Shown here: one piece after another, positions 49,101 through 61,156 of the stretch
Position numbering within the stretch: position 1 is the first letter of the stretch
Layout: each line of letters opens with the position of its first letter
Origin: Cryptomeria japonica
Taxonomy: Eukaryota > Streptophyta > Pinopsida > Cupressales > Cupressaceae
Direction of reading: 5' to 3'
Assembly (NCBI RefSeq): GCF_030272615.1
Contig: NC_081412.1
Location: 21,594,432 to 21,658,431, forward strand
DNA: 64,000 nt
Translations under genes and position numbers: made by a program
Notes under the pieces: model-generated
Seen by the model: only the letters and a program-made list of their open reading frames with translations
Told to the model about the DNA's origin: nothing
Database searches by the model: none

Positions 49101-51588
49101 GAAGCATGTTTGTCTATTAATGAAATTAATATAAAATGTAGTATTTATTTTTAAAATTGGTCAAAATCTGATTTTTTAAATTTAAACTATATTTCTTATA
49201 TTGTCTATGATCTTTCAGGTTAGATTAGATGTTGAGATTATTTAATTTTAAAATTGCTAATTCATTGAGGGTGATGGAATATTAGGTATATTTTTTAAAA
49301 AATAGATTGAGCTGAAATAATTTTATAGTGAAAATGACTTTTAGATTACATTAGATTAGATAGGTTATTCAATTTAAAAATTGTTAATCAATTGAGAGTG
49401 ATGGGCGATGCATATATATGGGATATTTTTTTTTAGAGATTGGATTGAAAAGGGAAGAATGTATTAAAAAAGTTTTTATTTGTATTAAAGAAGGGGACAA
49501 AAAATTATTTATTTGGACAATGTCAAAGGAACAATTAATCATATGATGACACATAACTATTGACAAGACATGCCTTGATATATATATTTTTTTTATTTTA
49601 TTTTTGAAAATATTTTGAAACAACTCATCAAATATATAATTGATATGGTAACTAATATAACTACATATAAAAATCTGACAATAACTTTAAATTTTTAATT
49701 TATTAAAAGAACATATTAAATTTTAACTGAAAATAAAAACTTAAAATATCAAAATAGCATTTATAGAAATGTTTTTTTAAAGATGAAAATAATTTAGTAG
49801 GTTGTATTAATTAACTTTATCAAATTTCCACACTCCATAATTGAATGATTGAGCTGCATTTAGATTTGATTGTGTCTATCTTTTTTCGGATCACACTCTT
49901 GATCCATCATAGAATGAGAGAGAGTGTCAAAAGATTATATTAATATAAATTATATATATTTAATAATTAATCTATTAGTAAAGTTCTTTAGTTGATAATG
50001 AATTATATTTAACTGAATAATATTTTTTAATTTAATACAGCTATAAAGTCAATGAATGGTGGTGGTGGCTTAGGGCCCCATTAAACACAAAGCTTCAATT
50101 TTCCGTTCTCGGTAAAGAAAGTCTTGAGTATCTAGTGATAAACATTACATTACAGGTGGGACACACCCATTCACGTAGACGCGGCGAGCGGCGGATTCAT
50201 CGCACCGTTTCTGTACCCTGATTTGGAGTGGGATTTCCGTTTACCGTTGGTGAAGAGCATCAACGTCAGCGGCCACAAATACGGCCTTGTCTATGCCGGA
50301 ATCGGATGGGTTATCTGGAGGGCAAAGCAGGATCTGCCGGAAGAGCTGATTTTTCACATCAATTATTTAGGAGCTGACCAGCCCACTTTCACCCTCAATT
50401 TCTCTAAAGGTAAACCATAGTTAAAGCCAATTTTTCAATTTGGAGTTTTATTCATAAAGTACTGACATTTGCCAGTTTTGTCAGAAAGTCGGTGCTGATG
50501 ACTTTTCTTTTTCATGTTCCTGGCAGGTGCCAGTCAAATAATTGCACAATACTACCAGCTCATACGTCTGGGGTTCGAGGTCAGTTAAGTAACAATTTTC
50601 TGTTTTTCTTTAAAAAGTGCTAAGCTTATATTTTTAGATTTAGAAGTGTTTTACATTCAGAATTGACTGACATTTTCTAGGTTTAATATGTTGTTTAAGA
50701 TGTGTGGTCATACTAAGAATACACTTCTAAGCTTAAAAGTGTTGAACATTCAAAGTTGACTAACATTCTCTAGGCTTAATATGCTGCTTAGTGTGTATGG
50801 TTTAAGACTAGTCTTTTGCACATAAAAAGGACTGGTTAATCTCCACATAAAATGGTACTGTAAAAAAACTTTCAGATCTGTCAGTCACAATGTTTTTCAT
50901 CAGATTTTTTGTAGTTTTACATAATAGTAATGATTATAAAAATTTAATTACTGAAAATTTCAGAAAATCTATTACATTTTTTAAAATTTTAGAAACTGTA
51001 AAGAATGCTGTTTTGTTTTGTGTATAGATTAACCGTGTCCCACAAAAATGACGTTCTGTAGTGGTGTTGGTGCAGGGATACAGAAACATCATGGCTAATT
51101 GTGCGGCGAATGCGAAGGCACTAGCGGACGGTCTGGTGAGGACTGGGCGTTTCAACATTCTATCTAAGGAGATGGGAGTGCCACTGGTGGCCTTCTCGCT
51201 TAAAGACCGGAGCCAGCACGACGAGTACGAAATTGCAGACCATCTGAGAAGATTCGGGTGGATCGTCCCTGCGTATACAATGGCCCCTGACGCGCAGCAC
51301 GTCAGCCTTTTGCGGGTGGTCGTCCGAGAAGATTTCAACCGCTCTCTGGCTGAGCGCCTCGTCCGCGACATTGAAAAAGTCGTGCACGAGCTGGATGGTC
51401 TCCCGTCTAAGCTGGTCCGCGATGTGACCGCCACGCTTGTTGAAAAGCACCCTGACTGGAAAGACTCAGCTGCTGCCCCTCTGGATAATGGGAAACTCAG
51501 GTCCGCCTTTGAGGAAGTCATTGCTTCTCAGAAGGCTGTGAAAGCGTGGAAAAAGTTCGTTCAGAATAAGGCTAACCGTGTTTGCTGA
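46150..51588 (+). CDS. GAD: Glutamate decarboxylase, seven exons, 508 aa
   Basis: Converts L-glutamate to GABA and CO2 using pyridoxal phosphate; plant GADs are cytosolic and calcium/calmodulin-activated. Coding exons: 46150-46235, 46701-46905, 47105-47305, 48571-48785, 50156-50409, 50527-50579, 51076-51588. All introns are GT-AG and all phases close, giving 508 residues; plant GADs are about 500. The protein is close to Arabidopsis GAD throughout, for example [37 protein letters not shown]-like and [16 protein letters not shown]. The cofactor lysine is in [10 protein letters not shown] (about Lys277). The C-terminus [14 protein letters not shown], with Trp about 496, is the calmodulin-binding end. 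The start is the first ATG of exon 1, as in relatives. Exon 7 is more GC-rich than its surroundings. Introns 3 and 4 exceed 1.2 kb. No defects are seen. Confidence 0.97.
47625..47765. repeat. Imperfect tandem repeat in GAD intron 3
   Basis: About three units of 50-60 bp sharing GGGTTGTGGTTCAGT and TAGATT(A/G)GTG. A second, weaker series (AGGGTCTTATATTTCATTAA) lies at 48060-48360. Confidence 0.6.
50650..50800. repeat. Tandem duplication in GAD intron 6
   Basis: AGTGTTTTACATTCAGA to TTAATATGTTGTTTA is repeated about 95 bp later as AGTGTTGAACATTCAAA to TTAATATGCTGCTTA. Confidence 0.7.
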
Positions 51589-51849
51589 CGGACCATTATT
51601 ATTAACATCGTCATGCCTGCCTGCTTTCTGCTTTAGTTTGCGTTTGTTTTAATTCTGGCATTTGTGGGATGAATCTATTATAGATTTGGTCCCGGATTCT
51701 ATGGATGATAGATAAAGAACCTTAGATTTATTAATAGTAAATATGGTGTATTTTGCTTTTATATTTTACTTTTTTATAACTTATTTTTATAGCAATTATT
51801 TGTTTAATTCTGAGTGTATAAATATATATACCTCTTTCCCCTTTTTCTT

Positions 51850-52330
51850 TTTTGGGGAGAAGAGGAGGTTTTAATTAGTATTATAACAATTTGACTTTTA
51901 ATTTATTTTTCATAATTTAATGGTGAGTTGCATTTTTGTATATTTTTTATGACTTTTTTTGTTGGGTAGTAGGGTTTTAATGGGTATTATAATAATTTGA
52001 TATTGAAATAAATAAAAAATTATATATACGCATACACATATTTATACCCATTCACACGCGTACATACATATATATGTTTTTTTCTTTTAGATTTTTGTTA
52101 GGGATAAAGGAGTTTTAATGGGGGTATTATAACAATTAGATATTGAAAAGAAATAAATTTAATATTTTTAAAATTATTTTTTATGAATTAATAGTGAGTA
52201 TGCATATTTTATATTCTATTTTCTATGTGGCTTTTCTCTTGGAGGTAGAGGGGTTTTAATGGGTATTATAACATTTTGATATTGAAATAAATAATTTAAT
52301 AGTTTTAAAATTGTTCTTCATGAATAAGTC
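51850..52330. repeat. Four imperfect tandem units after GAD
   Basis: TTTTAATGGGTATTATAACA, followed by TTTGATATTGAAATAAAT and a TTCATGAAT-like end, recurs near 51870, 51975, 52113 and 52257. The last unit leads into the dispersed repeat. Confidence 0.7.
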
Positions 52331-53590
52331 TTTGTTGTGTTAGAAAAGATATTTTATTTTAATTTATAAAAGAAATGAATGTTTAGGTAAGCTGAATTTT
52401 TATATATAATAAAATTATATAATAGTAATTAAAAAATTAAAATCATTAAAGTTATAGAATTTATGAGAGGTGGTCACAAGTCATGAAGAGAGAGTTAATC
52501 CAAGAAGTCTTAACTACTGAGATAACATCATTTACCCAAACACAATTTTTTTAATTACCAAAACAAGAGTAAGGACTTAACTTGTTTAGGAATTTATTTT
52601 ATTTTTTATGTACAATTGCTTGGTGATATAATTTGATGTTTTGGTATCACATATATGAGAATTGTGTTCTAAGAGGTTGAGATTAATTTGTTCTTTAATT
52701 TGGTTCAATCTCACACTACAAAACTTGTTTGTGGCTTTCATATTGAATATGCAATAGTGACCCTCAATTGTACCTTTGACCTATGCATTATTTACCTTGA
52801 AATTTTTGTTTACTTTTGTTATCTAAAAGTGATAGCTATAGATACTAATTTGGAGTTTAGTTTGATGAAAGTTTCTTTAGTCAAACTCCTTTGGTTGATA
52901 TAGTGATTTGAATGAATTTGAAGACAAGTTAAACCTACAAGATGTCTAATCTATCATTATTGATGCATATGTTAAAGCAAGCTAATTTAGTGGTGATGTA
53001 ATGAATGATTGGTACTAATGAACTATTAGAATTTTTCTTCTAAAAATATCCCATTCACACATTTTGTGCTTAAGTTTGACAATTAGTTATCAATTTAAGT
53101 TGTTAAACTTGTAGAATTTATGTAATCTATCATTATTGATGCATATGTTAAAATGAGCTAATTTAGTGATGATGTAAGTGAATCAAATTAGATTGCTAAA
53201 ATGAATTAGATTTTATCTTCTAAAAACACCTCACTCACACATTGTGCTCATGTTTGACAATTAATGATCAATTTAAGTTGTTAAATTTATGAAATTTATG
53301 AGAGGTGGTAGCAATTCATAATTAAAAGGTAATCAACTATTAAGAATTGGTTCTCGCTTCATAATGACGCCTTTTTTTATGTTTTGCAATCCTTTTTGAA
53401 AGAATGATTTAATAAATAAATTAGCCTTGGTTAATCTTTTTTATTGAAATAATTCAAGAAGTAAAATATGCAAGAAGAGGATAGTCTAGAGATTGCCAAA
53501 AAAGAAGCTACAACTATAACAATATCAATTGCCAAAACAAAATAACTAGTCCTCAAACAAAAACAAGTATAACAATTAATCTCTCTTAAA
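52255..53590 (+). repeat. Dispersed repeat, copy A
   Basis: About 1.3 kb collinear with 55150-55238 plus 61546-62740. Shared landmarks include TTGTTGTGTTAGAAAAGATA, AACACAATTTTTTTAATTA, AATTTGATGTTTTGGTATCA, AATCTATCATTATTGATGCA, TCAATTTAAGTTGTTAAA and TTGCCAAAAAAGAAGCTACA. No coding sequence recognised. Confidence 0.8.
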
Positions 53591-54205
53591 ACACCTCCAA
53601 AACAAAACAATGTCTTGAAAAATTTATATATTGAATATTTGATAGCACCACATAGCACATCATATGGTGTATCGAAATTCATTTCAAATATATGAATCAA
53701 ATTTAGTATATAATCGATTTGTTATATTATTTATGTACATATTTTAGTGTCTTGCATATGTAGTCATATTTATGGAATAATGATAAACAACTTCAGAAAA
53801 TGTCACTAACTTAATGGAACAACTGAAATATTGCTAACTTAATGAGACAACTGAAAGAAAATGGTTTGTGAACTAACAATGTCTTAAGAAGACATTGTGA
53901 TAATACACTATAAAGGGTTGAGTTGATGTTGAGTGTTTGGTAAAGGATAAATGAGGAGTGTTGAAAGGTGGTCACAATGTAAGGAGGGTGGTTTGTATTG
54001 AGTAAAAGAGGAGGGGCGACCAATGGTATGAGAGAAAGGGCGTAAAAGCAAAAGAAAAAAATACTGGAAGTTCAAGCCCTATGGAATGCAACAGATCTGC
54101 AAATTCGAGCAGCGTGAAGCTTTGTTACATTTTGTTTTATCTGGTACTAGAAGTAGATGAAAACAGTTACAGTATATTTGAAAAACACAAATTATAAATT
54201 TCATA
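53591..54205. other. No gene recognised
   Basis: AT-rich intergenic DNA before the tRNA cluster. Confidence 0.5.
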
Positions 54206-54276
54206 TGCACCAGCCGGGAATCGAACCCGGGTCTGTACCGTGGCAGGGTACTATTCTACCACTAGACCTCTGGTGC
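54206..54276 (-). tRNA. tRNA-Gly (anticodon GCC)
   Basis: 71 nt on the minus strand, starting GCACCAGAGG and ending CTGGTGC plus discriminator A. The acceptor stem pairs fully (GCACCAG with CTGGTGC). The A box GGTCTAGTGGTAGAA, the anticodon loop around CCTGCCACG and the B box GGGTTCGATTCCC are intact. Position 8 is A where most tRNAs have T. A T-run lies shortly downstream on the minus strand as a Pol III terminator. Confidence 0.95.
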
Positions 54277-54372
54277 GGAGATAAACAAAAATGAAGCTGA
54301 TGTATTTGACACATGTCTGTAAACAGAAAAGAATCTTATAAAGGATAGATAAACAGGAAAACGAATCGCAAA

Positions 54373-54445
54373 TGGAGATGCGGGGTATCGAACCCCGTAC
54401 CTCTCGCATGCAAAGCGAGCGCTCTACCATGTGAGCTACATCCCC
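54373..54445 (-). tRNA. tRNA-Ala (anticodon TGC)
   Basis: 73 nt on the minus strand. GGGGATG pairs with CATCTCC (one G-U). D arm TAGCTCACATGGTAGAGC, anticodon loop CTTTGCATG, and T arm GGGGTTCGATACCCC. A TTTT follows downstream. It looks functional. Confidence 0.95.
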
Positions 54446-54577
54446 GAACAGTATTTTCTATTTCTGATATTATTGGATGAGAGCGCAGTGTTGTGGTCAT
54501 TGGTATGGAGGGTATGTTTCGTGGTTTGAGGATTATTTGCTTGAAATTAAAAACAATGGGGCATGCTGTTCACAATG

Positions 54578-54649
54578 GCCTCTATAGCTCAGTGGTAGAG
54601 CGTCAGTCTTGTAAACTGAAGGTCCGTAGTTCGATCCTGCGTGGAGGCA
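54578..54649 (+). tRNA. tRNA-Thr (anticodon TGT)
   Basis: 72 nt. The acceptor GCCTCTA pairs with TGGAGGC (one G-U). A box TAGCTCAGTGGTAGAGC, anticodon loop CTTGTAA, and T arm with GTTCGATCC. Divergent from the two minus-strand tRNAs about 130 bp away. It looks functional. Confidence 0.95.
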
Positions 54650-55149
54650 ACGGCGGATTACTTGTTTGAATAGCAGCTGTGCTCGGTTTGCGTGTAATTA
54701 TTATTTTTGCTTGGAGCAGGGGTTGAGGTTCCCTATACCACTATACCATTATTTATATATTTGTGTAACATTAGGGGAAGAGCACTGTTCAGGTTTCAAT
54801 GTTCATTTTTTTTTAGTATTTTTAGATTATAATTGGTTCATTTGTACATCTTTATTGGTATTCATAATGCATAATTATTGGGGCATTTGTACATAAGTAT
54901 TGGCAATTTTAAGTGCAGAGTTGGGGACATCTTTAAGCAAGAGTGTGCTTTGTGACTCTTATGTGCATAACTGATCTCACGACGTGCATCGTTACTACTT
55001 AGAAGTCAAAACAAAAGCTATAAGCAGTTTAAGTTGCATGTGGAGACAACCGATTTTTTTTTATCAAAATCTAATATACCATTTAGAATCTTTAGGTGTA
55101 CGAAATTAGCTATAATAGCTAGTAGTATGCTTCCCCTATTTATGAACTT
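54650..55149. other. No gene recognised
   Basis: About 500 bp after the tRNA-Thr gene. A 76-codon frame at 54666 has no features. Confidence 0.5.
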
Positions 55150-55238
55150 TTTTAAAAAGGTATTATAACAATTTGATATTAAAAAAATAGATTTAATGTT
55201 TTAAAAATTATTTCTCATGAATACCTCTTTGTTGTATT
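55150..55238 (+). repeat. Dispersed repeat, copy B, left part
   Basis: GTATTATAACAATTTGATAT through CTCATGAAT to CCTCTTTGTTGTATT matches copy A at 52264-52340. It is cut by the LINE insertion and resumes at 61546. Confidence 0.75.
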
Positions 55239-55349
55239 TTTTTTTTAATAAAAGGGGTAAAAACTTTATTGAAGATCAGACCCAAAAATTACAAGGAGAA
55301 CCAAAGCCCCAAGGCCCTTCAAAAAAAGAACCCTAGGCCCAGACCAAGC

Positions 55350-58300
55350 TCAGTCAGCATCATAACTCTCCATGTCCTCAACAAGAATCTTCCGCAAGAC
55401 TTGACAATAATCTGGGGAGAGATGCTCCCATCCTTCCAGCTTCCAATCACTATCATTTTCTGAGGCCCACTTAGCCAAACAATCTGCCGCTCTATTCCAT
55501 TCACGAGGAATGTGGATGAAAGACACCTGCTCCATTAAAGAACTAATCTGAAGGATCTGATGCATAATCCCTGCCAGCTGCTAATGAGTCCCACTCATCT
55601 TCTGCTCAGTCAACAAATTAATAATAATTTATGAATCCAATTCATAGATAACCTTCCTACAACCCAACTCCCAGGCCCGCTCCAGGGCACAGAGAATAGC
55701 AAGACCCTCCATATAATTATTGGATTGCCTCCCTTTATGCATTGAAAAGAGGAAGACCGCCTCTCCCATACAGTTCCGACCTATCCCCCCCACCCCAGCT
55801 GGGCCTGGGTTACCCCTGGAGGAGCCATCGGTGTTAATCTTAATAATCTCATCCTGAGGGGGGCTCCACTTCCCAACCGTTTGGACCTTCTTCCTAGCAC
55901 ATCTACCTTTTCTGACACAAGCAAAGGCAGGAGACAACTCATGCCAACCCAACCTGCTCACAATGTTTGCCTCGTCTCTATTCAAAGGAAGATTAACCTC
56001 ACACTTTGCTTCCACTGTCTCCCGAATCATAACCATGGTTCTATTCCATACTTGTTGCATTAACAGTTTGGCCTCGCGAAAGATCCTTCTGTTCCTCTCA
56101 AGCCAAATCTGCCAGAGTATGAAGATGGGCCCAATGTACTAGACCGTCTGAAGGAAGGAGGATAGAAAAGGTGGTCTGCCCAAATTGCTCCAAAATTCCA
56201 CCAGAGAATCAACATGGACACACGGACTCTTCCACACCCCCCACCAATAGTGCCAAATAAGCATAGAGAAGGGACATCTGAAGAACAGATGTGAGGAGTC
56301 TTCTTCCCCGTTACCACACAAAGCACAAATAAAAGGCCCCAAGAATCCCCTCTTGCGAATATTATCCCAAGTTAGGCATCTATTCAAAGCCAGAGTCCAA
56401 GCGAAGCAATTGCACTTTGGCCAAGCGAAACTGTTCCAAGCCTGTTTCCACCAGTGCACCTCTCTACCCTCCAAACTTCTGTTCAAAAGAACCCAGTAAC
56501 CACTAGCAACAGTAAAGATGCCTTTAGGATTCGGAGACCAAGCAAGTCCATCCCTACCCTTGAGAGCACTACAGTGTCTACTTGCCAGAATGTCTTGCAG
56601 CTCAGCACACTCTTCCTCCATCCCAACAACCGGCCACTCACTAGGAGCCTTCCACCTCTCCATCTCCAACCGCCCACACCAGTAAACCGCCTTGAAGTCT
56701 CTCACCCTAGACCACCTTGCCTCCAGGAATCTTTGGCTAAGGTTCCCAAGATTAGGAAACTGCACAAGGATGGGGGGGTACCCATCCCAAGAGTCGTTCC
56801 AGAAAAGGACCTCCTCCCCCCTCCTGCAGATCCAAAAGTGTCCCTCCTTAATGAGAGAAGCCCCCTTCTTGAGAGTATACCAAATCGTTGAGCCTTTTCC
56901 CTCAAGCGGATATCTTGGAACCTCCTGAACTGGGATCCTCTGCATATATTTGTAAGTCAATAGCTTAGCCCACCCACGATCCTGCTCAACGCACCACCTC
57001 CAATATAGTTTAGCCGCCAGAGCCTCCCCGAATAAAATAGTCTGTCATAAACCAAGCCCCCTTGACTATTTCGGGCTACACACCAGGTCCCAATTAACCA
57101 GACTCCATTTGGAGGAGGATAGATTGTCTGCCCATAAGAATTTCCTTGCCAAAGAGTCCAATCCCTTCAAGAACCACATAGGAGCCACTTGAAGCATACA
57201 TCGATAAATCGGAAGAGCCTGAACCACCGATTGAATTAGTTGCACCCTCCCAACAAAAGATAACCATCTGTGCATCCAATGTTCCACCTTCGAGCGAAAT
57301 TTATCCAAGATACCCTGCCATGACTCCCGAGGAGGATTACCAGGAGAGATAGGAATACCCAGATAAGTCATGGGCAGAGTACCCACTTGGAACCTCAAGA
57401 TAAGAGCAATCCTCCTTTGAATAGCTCCAGGAGTGTTGAAGAAAAGAATAGAAGACTTATTTTCATTGATCAACTAACCCGAGGCAGCCAAATAGACATC
57501 CAAAACCTTCCGCAGATTAGTAGCTTCACTGATCCAAGCAAGACCCATCAAGGTCGTGTCATCAACAAACTGCAAATGAGACTGAGGCTGCAAATCATTA
57601 CCCCAACTCCAGCCCTGAACACTACCCAAACCCACATTATGCTTGATCAGCCTCCCCAAACCCCCAGCCAAGAGAATGAATAAGGGGCAAGGGGGTCCCC
57701 CTGGCAAAGGCCCCTAGTCGCACCAAACAGCTCCATGTGATCACCATTAATAAGCACTGAGAAAGAGGTGGACGTGACACAACTCATAACCCATTGGCTC
57801 CATTCCTCAACAAAGCCAAAAGACCTGAGGATCTTCAGAAGGAAGGACCAGCGAACTCTATCGTAAGCCTTAGCCATATCCAACTTGATAAACATAGCTT
57901 TTTCCTTAGAGGATGCCATAGAGTGAATGGTCTCCGTAGCAATGACCACACCATCCAAAATTTGACGCCCTTCCACAAACCTGCTCTGTTCCTCTGAGAT
58001 AACAGCCCCCAGACACTTCTTCAGCCTCTCTGCTATCAGCTTAGAAATGATCTTGTATATCACATTGCAAAGAGATATAGGGCGGAACTGGCCTAACCTG
58101 TCGGCTCCATCACACTTAGGGATTAGCACAATGAAGGTTGCATTCAAGGCCCGAAGCATCTGTTTGTTCCTCTATGACTCTTGGACTACTTCGAGTAAGT
58201 CTAATTTGATGATATCCGAGAACTCTTGAAAGAATTCAACCAGAAACCCATCCGGTCCTGGAGCTTTTCCTTTCCTCATGTGAAAAACAGTCCACTCAAG

Positions 58301-59650
58301 TTCTTCCAACAAAATAGGACACATAAGCTGCTCATTCATCTCCCTAGACACAAGAGGAGGAATGCAAGCGAGGACCTGGTTCTCCTCCACCAATTCCCCC
58401 TGAGAATCTTCACTGAAGAGGGATCGGAAATACTGAAGAGCCTCCCTAGAAATCTCCTACAAGGATAATAACATCTCACCTCTATCATTGACCAGAGCAG
58501 AAATGGAGTTCCCATGGCGTCTCGCCTTCACAGAGTTGAAAAAGAAAGCCGTATTCTTATCGCCCGCTTGAAGCCAATCAATGCGAGCTCTCTGTTTCCA
58601 GTAAATTTCTTCCCTGAGTTCCCATTCCTCTAAAGCCTTGAGAGCCTTGTCCTCCTCCCTAAGCAAGGCTTCAGACAAGCCCTGCTCTCTCATTTCGCTG
58701 GTGATGCCATTTAACACTGTTTGGGTGGTTTTCTTAGTGTGAAAAATGTTCCCGAAACCCTGCCTATTCCACTGTTTGAGCTGAAACTTAACAAACTGCA
58801 GCTGCTTGGCAAAAGTAAACATGGCAGTGCCAAAGGCCGGCCTCCCCTTCCTCCACCACTTCTCAACTAGAGCGTGCAAAGCGGGATCCCGAAGCCACAT
58901 AAGTTGGAATTTGAAGGAAGGAGAGAGAGCAACCTGGGCTGAAGAAGAGACCAGCTTGATAGGCCAATGGTCAGACCCTCTCTAGTCAAGAATCTTAGAA
59001 CTTGTGGACCACCCCCCACCAACCCAAGAACTGGAAACCAGGAATCTGTCCAGCCTTTCAGCAATCCAAAACTCCCCCACTCTCCTATTGTTCCAAGTGA
59101 ACAAACCGTTGCTAGGCTTAATGTCAACCAGATGCAGGGAAGATATACTATCTCGAAAGAGATAAGAAGAGGGATCCAGTCGCATGACTCCCCCCTTCTT
59201 CTCACTCAACTCAATGATAGCATTAAAGTCTCCTGCCATAATCCAAGGATGAAAAGGGACCAACCTTCGCATACAAGAAATATGAGACCAAAGGTTTTGC
59301 TTGCCCAAAAAATCAGTGGGAGCATAGATATTAGTAAACAAGATATGGTCTCTGGTCTCAAGACTTGAGGCAACCCCGGATAACGATGATCTGGAAGCCA
59401 CCCACCAGACAAGGTGAATCTTTGAAGGATTCCACAGACATGCCACTCCCCCAGAAGACCTAGCAACCCCAATACACTGACACTCGCCTCACCCCCATAG
59501 CTTCGGCACCAACCCCATCATACTCTCTACCGAAAGTTTAGTTTCTTGCAGAAACAAGACATCAGGTGAATGATTCCTAATCAAACCCTGAACAACTTTT
59601 TGTCTAGGGCCATTGTTCAAGCCCCTTACATTCCATGAAAGCACAATCAT
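55350..59650 (-). pseudogene. LINE ORF2: endonuclease, reverse transcriptase, RNase H
   Basis: The ATG at 59650-59648 starts MIVLSWNVRGLNNGPRQKVV, and LFLQETKLS keeps the catalytic Glu. PWIMAGDFNAI, FTWNNRR and GSDHWPI complete the endonuclease. The reverse transcriptase has GKAPGPDGF, FRPISLCNVIYKIISKLIAE, FIKLDMAKAYDRV, a frameshift near 57680, and QFVDDTTLMG with both Asp intact. The zinc region CALCGNGEEDSSHLFFRC and RNase H (IKINTDGSSRGNPGPAGVGG, ELDS, HIPREWNRAADCLAKWASE) close the ORF at 55350. Stops at about eight sites plus the frameshift inactivate it. The catalytic residues themselves are kept, so decay is younger than in the element at 22349. Confidence 0.92.
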
Positions 59651-61156
59651 TTAGGAGGATTGGAAAAGTGAGAATCCAAAGTTTTTATTGACCCCGACTC
59701 AACCAAATTCTCTCCCATCAATTTGATTTTATCCAAATCCTTCTTTCTGCCAGCCTTTGAGATTTTCTCTTAAACACTCTTCTTAATATCTTTCTGATGA
59801 AGACCCAAGTGAGCAGAAGACTTAATAGTTTTAGCTCTAGCCGGTTCCACTTTCAGAGCTATTGGAGAGCCCTCCCCCCCACCAAATTCACCTCCGAAAC
59901 AGGAGTGAGTCCCACCTCAGCCCCTGCAATCTGCTCCAACTCCATTAGTTGGCTTCTAGTCACTAGTAAGGCCTGGGTAAAATCCTCCATAACTCTTTCC
60001 GGACCCCCCCTGAAGCACCTTGGTCCTACGGGGTTAACCCCGAATTCACTTCCTGTTGACTGAGGTCGTCCAATGCTTCAAATCTGTTAAAGGTATCCTC
60101 CTCCTATCTCTCCTGAAGGGACCTCTTCTGGCCACGATTTCTATTCCTTGTCTTAACTGAAGAAAAACCATCAGCACCCACAACCTCGACCGATATAGCA
60201 GCTTTTCCTTTATCAGTCCTATCTTGGCTTTAGGCCGGTTGTTGAGGTTGGGGCACCACTGGTTTATATCTAGGGCACTTACGTTGTAAATGACCATACT
60301 CGTGGCACAGACGACAACGAAAAGGTAAGGTCTCATAATCTAACTGCTGAACCCAAGAGTAAGAACCGACACACATATCTATAGCATCTGGTAAAGGTTT
60401 ACTAAGATCAATTTCAACACAGATGCATGCAAAAGTCATTACCTTTCTCCCTAGGGTTTGCGATGAGGATCCCACTGGTTTCCCAAGCAGTACGGCCAAC
60501 ATGCGTAACACCTCCTCCCGACAGCACTCCACTGGAAATCGTGGTAAGCGAACCCACATAGGAACCCTGTTTGGGAGCTCCTCCGAAGGGTTAAACCCTG
60601 CATGCCAAGGTTTGATAAACAACCCCACCTGGTTGTAAAAATACGAGCCTCCTCCAAAGACCCTATTGCAATCCTCCATACAGTTGAAAGTAACCATGAA
60701 ATAGTTGTTCGCCAGCAGCATAATCTCCATTTCCCCATCTGGTGCCCAAGTCCTCTACACCCAGTTTTCCAAGAACTGCAGGGAGACCCTCATTCCCAAA
60801 AATTTGCAGTAAAGCGAGTGTTTTGAAAAGTACTCAACGTCTTCAGCTATCATCTTGGGGGGAATAACCAGCTTCAGCCTTTCACTGCATCTCTCGAGAC
60901 ACCCATTAATCTTCATGAGGCGAGAGCTACCAGCACTTCCAGACCCCAGTTCTGAGGAGAAAAGATTATTGGAAAATGTCTTCATATTCTGAAGTGGGGG
61001 TTTTGAACCCACCGCAACACGGAAGTCCATGGCTGGGGCCACCTGTGAGGCCTCACCACCAAAGCCCAACATCGGATCGCAAAAAGAGTTAAAAGGCAAT
61101 AAAGGACAGCCAAAGACCAAACCCAAAGAGGCCCTTGAGAAAGTGCAGCCCCCCAA
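59647..61156 (-). pseudogene. LINE ORF1 (DUF4283 with CCHC zinc knuckle)
   Basis: Starts about MGGCTFSRASLG (61156). The DUF4283 block has LKLVIPPKMIAEDVEYFSKH, one stop near 60752, FMVTFNCMEDCNRVF, and MWVRLPRFPVECCREEVLRM. The knuckle is CRLCHEYGHLQRKCP. Such ORF1 proteins bind element RNA. After a stop at 60230 the frame is broken, but the last part EKISKAGRKKDLDKIKLM to SHFSNPPK is readable and stops in a TGA (59649-59647) overlapping the ORF2 ATG. Confidence 0.8.

Noticed and set aside
50934-51521. 195-codon minus-strand ORF, the longest on that strand here
   Set aside because: Antisense shadow of GC-rich GAD exon 7.
54666-54896. 76-codon ORF after the tRNA-Thr gene
   Set aside because: Hydrophobic low-information frame with no homolog pattern I recognise.
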